64,000 nt of DNA, from contig JAILPZ010000009.1 in assembly GCA_024699225.1 (NCBI GenBank), positions 1-64,000 on the forward strand. The letters run 5' to 3'. The stretch is from Sphaerochaetaceae bacterium. Its GTDB lineage: Bacteria > Spirochaetota > Spirochaetia > Sphaerochaetales > Sphaerochaetaceae. Below the pieces are notes generated by a model, which had not been told where the DNA came from, made no database searches, and saw only the letters and a list, made by a program, of their open reading frames with translations. Numbering within the stretch: the stretch's first letter is position 1; each line of letters opens with the position of its first letter. The translations under genes and the position numbers were made by a program. Positions 58,111 to 64,000 of this stretch are shown here, piece after piece.

Positions 58111-59034
58111 TTATTTCTGTGTTTTGTTTTTATTTTCAAGAGCATGTATTGATTTCACCAGCATCTCATGGAAAGGAACAGGGATTCCCTGTTCATGAGC
58201 TGCCTCAACAACACTGCCGCTGATTGTATCAACTTCAGATCTTCTGCCATCCCTGATGTCAGCATAGATTGAGGTAAGTCCGTTCGGTGCATTAATACAT
58301 ACGGTATCAACATCTTTGTATACCTCCTCAACATCAAAGCCAAGGCCAAGAGAATTGGCGACGTTAACTGCCTCAATGCACAGTTGCTTCATAAGATAGT
58401 TTGCATTTTCATCAGAATGAATGAATCCCAGAGGAACCTGGAAAAGAGCAGTCAGAGCTGAAGCAGATGTATTTGTAAACATCTTTTTCCAGACTGACTT
58501 CTGTACATTTGATTCTGTTTTGCATTCAAATCCGGATTCAGTAAATACAGAAGCAATTTTTTCCAGCTCTGCATTAACGCCGTCAAGCAGTCCTATGCAG
58601 GTAATTCCGCTTCCTCCGTGGTTTATTGTTCCCGGCTTTACCAGTGAGCTGTTATGCTGGGTTGAGCCGATTATTACGTGTTTTCTGTCTGCAAATTTCA
58701 GAAGTTTGCTTTCATGCCCTGCTCCGTTCTGAAGTGTCATGAGATAGGTATCAGGACCAATTATGTTTTTATTGCTTTCCAGTGCAGAAACCGAAAACAT
58801 GGATTTTACAAAAAGAACTACAAGATCCTGCTTGGGCATTCCTTTTGTATTTGACAACGCCATGGGTCTGTATACCGAAGAACTGCCGTCTTTCTCGTTA
58901 ATGGTAACTCCATCTCTGTTGATGGTTTCAATTGTTACCGGGTTTACATCAACTACCGACACATCATTACAACGGGAAAGATATCCGCTGAAAAGGGAAC
59001 CCATGGCCCCCGCTCCAAGAACTGTAATCCTCAT
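58111..59034 (-). CDS. ketopantoate reductase family protein (PanE/ApbA-like)
   Basis: This 307-residue NADP-dependent 2-dehydropantoate 2-reductase-family enzyme has the N-terminal Rossmann MRITVLGAGAMGSLFSGYL. The catalytic-site region is VWKKMFTNTSASALTALF (Lys near residue 183), with DIRDGRRSEVDTISGSVVEAA near residue 260. True pantothenate synthesis is possible, but the neighbours (cyclase, DapA-type lyase, TRAP) suggest reduction of another 2-oxo acid. It has AGGAGAG before the ATG and is divergent from the lyase gene. Confidence 0.88.
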   Translation of the reverse strand: MRITVLGAGAMGSLFSGYLSRCNDVSVVDVNPVTIETINRDGVTINEKDGSSSVYRPMALSNTKGMPKQDLVVLFVKSMFSVSALESNKNIIGPDTYLMTLQNGAGHESKLLKFADRKHVIIGSTQHNSSLVKPGTINHGGSGITCIGLLDGVNAELEKIASVFTESGFECKTESNVQKSVWKKMFTNTSASALTALFQVPLGFIHSDENANYLMKQLCIEAVNVANSLGLGFDVEEVYKDVDTVCINAPNGLTSIYADIRDGRRSEVDTISGSVVEAAHEQGIPVPFHEMLVKSIHALENKNKTQK

Positions 59035-59126
59035 TCTCTCTCCTAATAAATTGACAGTTTCTAGTATATCTTCTTTTATTTAAAACACAAGCAAACTATA
59101 ATGATAAATATATGGAGGAAACCGAC

Positions 59127-59999
59127 ATGAAGGGAATTTTTGTTGCTTCACTTACACCTTTTGATAAAGACGGGAAGTTAAATGCAGCTGCTCTTGAAAA
59201 GCTTATGGAAAGAAATCTGAAAGAAGGAGCTGCCGGATTCTTTATGGGAGGCTCAAGCGCTGAGTGCTTTCTTCTTACCCATGAGGAGAGAGTTGCAGCT
59301 TTTGAAGTTGCTTCACAGTTTAAAAACCGTACAGAGTTGATTGCCCATATCGGGGCCATAAGCACAGAGGAAGCTGTAAAATTCGGAAAAGAAGCAAAGG
59401 CTCTCGGATTCGGACACATTGCAGCAACGCCTCCGCTTTACTACGGATTTACTCCTAAAGAGATTGCATCATACTACTATGATATAGCTGATAAGGTTGG
59501 TATGCCTGTTATAGTTTATAACTTCCCGGGAAACACAAAAAAGGAATTTGACCTTTCAAATCCGGTATACAGAGAGCTGTTTACAAGCAGTGCAATAGAG
59601 GGTGTAAAACACACAAACCAGGTTGTATATCAGATGGAGAGGTTTTTAAATCTTAATCCCAGCCTTGTTGTTCTCAACGGTTTTGATGAAACAATGGTTG
59701 CTGGTCTTGCCCTTGGTGCCCACGGATCAATCGGAAGTACCTTCAACTGTATGCTTCCTCACTATCTTAAGATTTATAACGCATTTAACAGCGGCGAGAT
59801 TGCAAAAGCACGTGAAATGCAGCATAAGGCCAATACAATCATGGAGACGTTCTGTAATGTAGGATTGATTCCTGCTGTGAAATACGTTGTGTGTAAACAG
59901 GGAATAGATGTAGGCATTGCCCGCAGGCCGTTCGGAGAACTGTCACCTGAGGCAATGCGTATGGTCGATAAGGCTCTTGAAGAAAACCTTATCAAATAA
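59127..59999 (+). CDS. DapA/NanA-family aldolase (dihydrodipicolinate synthase family)
   Basis: This 290-residue class I aldolase has GGSSAECFLL (the NanA-like GGSTGE region) near residue 42. The catalytic Tyr lies in PVIVYNFPGNT (near residue 135) and the Schiff-base Lys in IEGVKHTNQ (near residue 162). The Ser-Ser-Ala-Glu variation and KHTN context resemble N-acetylneuraminate lyase or other 2-oxo-acid aldolases more than DapA. I chose the ATG at 59127, 7 nt after GGAGG; an earlier ATG overlaps that site. It is convergent with the cupin gene (8-nt overlap). Confidence 0.88.
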   Translation: MKGIFVASLTPFDKDGKLNAAALEKLMERNLKEGAAGFFMGGSSAECFLLTHEERVAAFEVASQFKNRTELIAHIGAISTEEAVKFGKEAKALGFGHIAATPPLYYGFTPKEIASYYYDIADKVGMPVIVYNFPGNTKKEFDLSNPVYRELFTSSAIEGVKHTNQVVYQMERFLNLNPSLVVLNGFDETMVAGLALGAHGSIGSTFNCMLPHYLKIYNAFNSGEIAKAREMQHKANTIMETFCNVGLIPAVKYVVCKQGIDVGIARRPFGELSPEAMRMVDKALEENLIK

Positions 60000-60318
60000 A
60001 CTCATCCCTCATAGGGGTGAAAATATCAAGAAGTATGCCTTCTTCTATACAAAGGCAGCCGTGTTCCGTATCAGGATCAACTTCAACGGATTCTCCGGCA
60101 TGGAGGATCCGTTTTTCATCTTTAACTGAATACTCAAAAACACCGCTCTTAACATAGGATATCTGTGTGTGCGGATGAGTGTGTACACTGCCGCATGAAC
60201 CCTTGTCAAAGTGCATTTCGACAAGCATGACATCCTTGCTGTAGGCAAGGACTTTACGTGAAAGCCCCTGCCCCAGATCTTTTTCCTTAATATCTTTCTT
60301 CTGCACAAAACAGGACAT
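59992..60318 (-). CDS. small cupin-domain protein
   Basis: This 108-residue single cupin has motif 1 CGSVHTHPHTQISYVKSG (metal-ligand His near residues 43-47) and motif 2 EVDPDTEHGCLC (His near residue 85). Such proteins often bind metal and act on, or sense, small acids. The second motif keeps the expected His. It lies 14 nt downstream of the TRAP large permease, with CAGGAG before the ATG, so it belongs to the dctPQM operon. Confidence 0.85.
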   Translation of the reverse strand: MSCFVQKKDIKEKDLGQGLSRKVLAYSKDVMLVEMHFDKGSCGSVHTHPHTQISYVKSGVFEYSVKDEKRILHAGESVEVDPDTEHGCLCIEEGILLDIFTPMRDEFI

Positions 60319-60332
60319 TTATATCTCCTGAA

Positions 60333-61751
60333 TCAGACAGCCATTCCAAGTGCATTTGGAATCAGGAGAGAGAATGAAGGAATAAATGTTACTGCCATGA
60401 GCGTTGCAAACATGACAAGGAACATAGGAAGAAGAGCCTTTGTTGTCTTCTCTATTGTTGTTCCACCGACTGCACATCCGACAAACAGGGCACTTCCTAC
60501 AGGAGGGGTACAGAGACCTGTGGCAAGGTTAAGGATGAGCATAATACCAAAGTGGATAGGACTCATTCCTATAGCCGGGTTTGTTACAACCGGAAGAAGA
60601 ATCGGAGTCATGATCAGGATAAGCGGAGCCATATCCATGAAACAACCGAGAAGCAGAAGAATAAGGTTAATGATGATCAGAAGAATATACTTGTTGTCAG
60701 TAATTGAAAGCAGTGCATTTGTAAGCATTGCAGGAATTCTGAGTGCTGTCATCATGTATGCAAAAGCCTTGGCTGTAGCAAGAAGTGTCATAACAACTGC
60801 CAGGGTCTTAAGAGAATTTTTGAGAACCTTCGGGAAGTTTTTAATCTTATCCTTTTTATAAACAACATAGGTAAGAAGGAATGTATAAACACATGCAATA
60901 GCTGAACTTTCAGTAGCAGTGAAGATACCGACAGCAACACCAACCATAATAATAACAAGTGTCATCATAGGAAGAATTGCATCCAGAACTATTTGCATAC
61001 ATTTTCCCATTTCAACTGTAAACAGCGGAGTTCTGACTACAGCCCAGGTTTCCGGATTCTTTCTTGCAGACCATTTTCCGCCCTTAGAGAACTTCATCCA
61101 GCGAACCCTGTCTCCGGCTCCAATCTTATCACCCTTGGGGAAGTTGTACTTGAATCTCATAAGGAAACACATGAACATGAGTGCGCCACCGAGAAGAATT
61201 CCCGGGAAAATACCGGCCATGAACATGGAACCGATTGAGACTCCTGCACCGGCTGCAAGGGCATAAATAACCATGTTGTGGCTTGGCGGGATAAGAACAC
61301 CCTCACAAGCAGTGGTTACAGTAAGTGCAACTGCAAACTCCTTTGAATATCCCTGTTTAACCTGAAGCGGAATAACAATGGCTCCGAGAGAGCTGACATC
61401 AGCAACAGCAGAACCTGAAACACCGCCGAAGAACATGGAGTCAAGACAGTTTACATAAGCAAGACCGCCACGGAATCTTCCGACAACGAGGTTTGCGAGT
61501 GCAACAATTTTATCTGATATTTCACCTACACTCATGATCTCACCCATGAGGATAAAGAAAGGAATGGAGAGAAGTGAAATATTATTAACACCGTCAATCA
61601 TCATTCTGATGAGGGTAGTAAGGTTTGTGCCCTCAATAAGAGCTGCAGCACATGTACTCAGAAGAAGTGAGAATGTTACAGGTATCTTGAGGAACATCAG
61701 CAGAAAGAATCCGCCAATAAGAACTATGGTAGCTAATGTGGAGATTGACAT
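60333..61751 (-). CDS. TRAP transporter large permease (DctM/SiaM-type)
   Basis: This 472-residue protein has about 13 helices with DctM motifs: SIPFFILMGEIMSVGEISDKIVALA (near residue 58), FGGVSGSAVADVSSLGAI (near residue 108), VLIPPSHNMVIYALAAGAGVSIG and LNLATGLCTPPVGSALFVG (near residue 415). It imports an organic acid with Na+ together with the small subunit. An insertion of about 35 residues with Lys/Trp/Arg around residue 215 is longer than usual. Its start shares the last base of the small-subunit stop (TAATG). Confidence 0.93.
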   Translation of the reverse strand: MSISTLATIVLIGGFFLLMFLKIPVTFSLLLSTCAAALIEGTNLTTLIRMMIDGVNNISLLSIPFFILMGEIMSVGEISDKIVALANLVVGRFRGGLAYVNCLDSMFFGGVSGSAVADVSSLGAIVIPLQVKQGYSKEFAVALTVTTACEGVLIPPSHNMVIYALAAGAGVSIGSMFMAGIFPGILLGGALMFMCFLMRFKYNFPKGDKIGAGDRVRWMKFSKGGKWSARKNPETWAVVRTPLFTVEMGKCMQIVLDAILPMMTLVIIMVGVAVGIFTATESSAIACVYTFLLTYVVYKKDKIKNFPKVLKNSLKTLAVVMTLLATAKAFAYMMTALRIPAMLTNALLSITDNKYILLIIINLILLLLGCFMDMAPLILIMTPILLPVVTNPAIGMSPIHFGIMLILNLATGLCTPPVGSALFVGCAVGGTTIEKTTKALLPMFLVMFATLMAVTFIPSFSLLIPNALGMAV

Positions 61752-62374
61752 TATTTAACCTCCTTGTTTTTTTTATCTCGCTCTTTTACAAGCTCAACAT
61801 AGTCTATATCCTTTTCTGAATAATACAGATCATCCGGTTTGAGGACACCTGTCAGGAAAAGAATAGAGTCAAATGTCATTAGAAAACCTGCAATAGGAGC
61901 CGGAGAATACTGTACCCATGTAGGAAGTCCTGTCATGGGAAGTGTTCCTGTTACGCGCATAAGCTTTGAAACGTAGCTTGCTCCATAAATGAGCAGAAGC
62001 AAACCACAAAGGAGCGTAGCAAAGTCTGAAAGGATATCCAGAGCCTTTCTGATTTTGGGGTTTTTAATTTTTGAATATAAAACAGTAACACATACATGCA
62101 TGTGGTCTCTTACTCCAACTGCACATGCAATGAATGAGAACAGAATAACCATAAGTCTGGGGACTTCTTCTGCCCATCCTATTCCTGTGTTAAAAACATA
62201 GCGGAGAACAACTGTAAAAAACAGAATTGCAAGCATAGCAATTTCAGCTATCTGCGCTATTGTGAGAACAACCTTGTGTGCCCAGTGGTTTGCAAGGATA
62301 ATTGTCCCCTTAAATCCCGGAGCTGTCCTTACAAGCTTATTCTCTTTCAGCCATTTTCGTGTATTATCTTTCAT
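61751..62374 (-). CDS. TRAP transporter small permease (DctQ-type)
   Basis: This 207-residue protein has four helices and the DctQ pattern (RYVFNTGIGWAEEVPRLMVILFSFIACAVGVRDHMHV near residue 75, read as the usual WxEExxR...). I chose the ATG at 62374 (MKDNTRKW) because AGAGGT lies 6 nt upstream. It is the partner of the large permease and of DctP upstream, from which it is separated by a terminator-like hairpin (62401-62425). Confidence 0.9.
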   Translation of the reverse strand: MKDNTRKWLKENKLVRTAPGFKGTIILANHWAHKVVLTIAQIAEIAMLAILFFTVVLRYVFNTGIGWAEEVPRLMVILFSFIACAVGVRDHMHVCVTVLYSKIKNPKIRKALDILSDFATLLCGLLLLIYGASYVSKLMRVTGTLPMTGLPTWVQYSPAPIAGFLMTFDSILFLTGVLKPDDLYYSEKDIDYVELVKERDKKNKEVK

Positions 62375-62400
62375 TTTTACCTCTTGGCGTGTGAACAAAA

Positions 62401-62425
62401 AAGGGGTGACCGCCGAAGCGGTCAC
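62401..62425 (-). terminator. intercistronic terminator/attenuator between dctP and dctQ
   Basis: On the minus strand GTGACCGC-TTCG-GCGGTCAC (62406-62425) is followed by CCCTTTTTT. Placed between the binding-protein gene and the permeases, it probably ends most dctP transcripts and lets few continue. Confidence 0.85.
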
Positions 62426-62452
62426 TCTTTCTTGAAATACAAGAAAAACAAA

Positions 62453-63457
62453 TCAATACTTTGTAGCCTTGATCTGTGCAATTATATCCTCGTAACCTGC
62501 GCCATACTTTGCGTAGATAGGAGCTACAGCGTCCTGGAAAGTCTTAAGCTCAGCAAGAGATGGCTCATAAACAGTATTACCGTTTCCTCTGACGCCAGCT
62601 TCTGCTTCTTTTTCCATTGCCTTCCATGCTGCAATTTCATATTCCTGTGTTTCCTTTGCACAAGCCTTGATTATAGCAATATCAGATTCTGAAACACCTG
62701 CATTCTTAAGAGCAGCAACAGAACCGAGAAGAATCTCAGGAACTCTTGTATGTGCATCAAGACAGTAGTAAGTAGCTACTTCGTAGTCGCCCTTTGAGTA
62801 GTATGTCGGCCAGTTATTCTCTGCACCGTCAATAACACCCTGCTGAACAGCTGAGTAAATGTCGTTAGGACCAATACCTGTGATAGGAGTACCACCACAA
62901 AGTCTTACGATCTCACACATCATTTCGTTATTCTGCATTCTGATTTTGAGACCCTTGAGGTCTGAAGCCTGGTGAACAGCTTTTGTTGTATAGAAACTTC
63001 TTGATCCACTGTCATACCAGCAGAGGCCGATAAGTCCAGAACCGCTCTCTTCTACAGCATCAAGCATTCCCTGTCCGATTTCTCCGTTAAGAACTGCCCA
63101 CATGTGGTCAGTGCTGTTATAAAGATATGGAAGCTGAATTACGTTAAGAGCTGGTACATAACTTGCAACAGGAGATGCAGAAACACGTGCGAATGCACAG
63201 TCACCAATCTGCATTGCTTCAATAGCACCGGTCTCTTCACCATAGAGAGTTCCGTTTGAGTAAACTTCAATCTTTACTCTTCCATCTGTCCTCTCCTCAA
63301 CAAGTCTTGCAAATTCCTTATCTGCCATTGTTGTCGGATAACCATCTACGTGAACTTCTGAAAGTTTCAGTGTGACAGTTTTTTTTGCTCCGCATGAAAC
63401 CAATACAAGGCAACAAACAAGAGCCAAAACAACCAGAACTACAGTTGCTTTCTTCAT
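62453..63457 (-). CDS. TRAP transporter substrate-binding lipoprotein (DctP-type)
   Basis: This 334-residue binding protein has lipobox LVSC (Cys about residue 22) then GAKKTV. The DctP core includes MADKEFARLVEERTDGRVKIEVY, the ligand-binding Arg in LKGLKIRMQNNEMMCEIVRLCG (near residue 170) and GVIDGAENNWPTYYSKG (near residue 215), which lines the site in sialic-acid and C4-acid binders. The substrate is an organic acid, unresolved. GGAGGA precedes the ATG, and two leader hairpins lie upstream. Confidence 0.93.
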   Translation of the reverse strand: MKKATVVLVVLALVCCLVLVSCGAKKTVTLKLSEVHVDGYPTTMADKEFARLVEERTDGRVKIEVYSNGTLYGEETGAIEAMQIGDCAFARVSASPVASYVPALNVIQLPYLYNSTDHMWAVLNGEIGQGMLDAVEESGSGLIGLCWYDSGSRSFYTTKAVHQASDLKGLKIRMQNNEMMCEIVRLCGGTPITGIGPNDIYSAVQQGVIDGAENNWPTYYSKGDYEVATYYCLDAHTRVPEILLGSVAALKNAGVSESDIAIIKACAKETQEYEIAAWKAMEKEAEAGVRGNGNTVYEPSLAELKTFQDAVAPIYAKYGAGYEDIIAQIKATKY

Positions 63458-63847
63458 TTTTCCTCCTACGGCAAGCCATTATGCCTGCCTCTTTTCGGCC
63501 GAGCCGAATTAAATATAATTAGCTGAGAATATAAAGATTATAGTAACAGTCAGCCATAAAAATTATCACATACGAAAAATCAGCATGCAAGAAGAATAAA
63601 TTTATACTAAAGCGAACAACATTTGAACTATATTTATTACACAGGTACATCACCAAAAAAATCCGTCCAACTTTACTGAATTTGCATCCATAAACACATT
63701 TAAAATGCATAATAATACCGCATAGTAATGATTAACTATAAAATAAATCCTTTTTCTGATAGAACTTGTATTTCTATTGACAATTTATAACTATATAACA
63801 AATAATATCGTATCCGGTGAATTGCACCGCCAAAAGGATAAACAAAG
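63458..63847. other. AT-rich divergent intergenic region with dctP leader hairpins
   Basis: No gene is visible in this 390-bp stretch. On the minus strand a perfect TTCGGC-TCG-GCCGAA hairpin (63494-63508) and a second stem GGCAGGC/GGCTTGCC (63470-63489) lie just before the dctP Shine-Dalgarno; they do not match a riboswitch I know. A TATAAT-like box on that strand lies near 63537-63542. Toward the plus-strand gene are TTGACA at 63777-63782 without a well-spaced -10, and a small CGGTG/CACCG repeat at 63815-63829. The middle is featureless AT-rich DNA. Confidence 0.5.
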
Positions 63848-64000
63848 ATGAATGAAACATGGGAGGAACTTGTTCCTTACAAAGGAAGCTTCTTTAACGG
63901 TGAGTGGCCTACTGTAACTGAAATGTTTAATATTACGCTTTCACGTTTTCCTGAAAGGCCCTGCTTTACATTTTATAACCCTGACAGAATCAGTTACTCA
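63848..64000 (+). CDS. AMP-binding long-chain acyl-CoA synthetase-like protein (partial)
   Basis: The first 51 codons are present; the gene continues past the window edge. The N-terminus (MNETWEELVPYKGSFFNGEW, then FPERPCFTFYNPDRISYS) matches the start of AMP-dependent synthetases of the long-chain fatty acid:CoA ligase group seen in treponemes, where the segment (R)P(C)F ... (I)SY precedes the adenylation core. The diagnostic P-loop and core motifs lie outside the window. Start context AAAGGATAAACAAAG gives a modest Shine-Dalgarno. Confidence 0.6.
   Translation, partial: MNETWEELVPYKGSFFNGEWPTVTEMFNITLSRFPERPCFTFYNPDRISYS

Noticed and set aside
5332-59127. Upstream in-frame ATGs at 5332, 8390 and 59112
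   Set aside because: Each ATG directly overlaps the GGAGG ribosome-binding site of the next in-frame ATG 15 nt later, which matches the expected protein start.
1-64000. Prophage, transposon or integrated island
   Set aside because: No transposase, integrase, phage structural gene, terminal inverted repeats or tRNA-linked duplication was found near the four tRNAs.

Overview
This window looks like chromosomal DNA of a gut- or rumen-type Treponema or close spirochaete relative. The signs are many short spirochaetal lipoprotein leaders followed by AGG or CGG plus Lys/Ser-rich stretches, bacterial housekeeping genes with moderate G+C, TRAP and double-permease ABC importers, a chagasin-like inhibitor, and a ThiB/ThiP locus under a thi-box as known in Treponema denticola. 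The species cannot be fixed from sequence reading alone. No insertion sequence, prophage, CRISPR array or clear frameshifted gene was found.

Layout. 1-350 holds two tiny holin-like peptides with an apparent convergent antisense RNA (candidate type I toxin-antitoxin). 492-2154 is a NitT/TauT-type ABC permease and binding protein without an ATPase. 2312-4075 holds a 2H phosphoesterase facing a glycerate kinase. 4213-10350 is a LacI-controlled operon: binding lipoprotein, fused double permease, ATPase and a sugar-phosphate isomerase-like TIM barrel. 10365-15107 holds an F420-ligase-like protein, hpt, a chagasin-type inhibitor lipoprotein, a PfkB kinase, a YiaK/DlgD-like reductase and a PepSY protein. 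15205-17933 is glgC-glgA. 18386-21024 is a TPP-riboswitch-controlled thiB-thiP pair lacking thiQ. 21015-28931 holds uvrB, an HtrA protease, a sugar kinase, glnS and a phosphohexomutase. 28997-35374 holds an RlmK-like methyltransferase with a long Asp/Arg/Ser/Tyr tail, tRNA-Asn, a Na+/solute symporter, and two tandem lipoproteins that also carry a C-terminal membrane anchor. 35494-45987 holds yidD and a long minus-strand information-processing block (HAD, tRNA-Val, SMUG1-like glycosylase, ispE, tRNA-Gln, rplY, pth, tilS, ftsH, lepA, galM, udk). 46040-53322 holds a B12/radical-SAM protein, a surface-polysaccharide set (sugar transferase, Wzi-like barrel, glycosyltransferase) and a DksA-type protein. 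53464-56706 holds an AI-2E-type permease, an SPOUT methyltransferase, a 47-residue protein, a PAP2 phosphatase and tRNA-Asp. 56712-63457 is an organic-acid uptake and catabolism cluster (TRAP dctPQM, cupin, DapA/NanA-type lyase, PanE-type reductase, cyclase, DUF554). The window ends inside an AMP-binding synthetase.

How it fits together. Much of the window serves carbon capture: ABC, TRAP and SSS importers, sugar kinases, mutarotase, phosphohexomutase and glycogen storage. Thiamine is apparently scavenged rather than made here. The most striking general signal is regulatory: about a dozen operon-leading genes have no Shine-Dalgarno, and a sigma70-like -10 box sits 6-8 nt before the ATG, suggesting frequent leaderless mRNAs. 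In one case (tRNA-Val next to the SMUG1-like gene) a leaderless message would be produced by tRNA 3' processing. Promoter and antisense-RNA calls are from reading consensus sequences and have not been tested.
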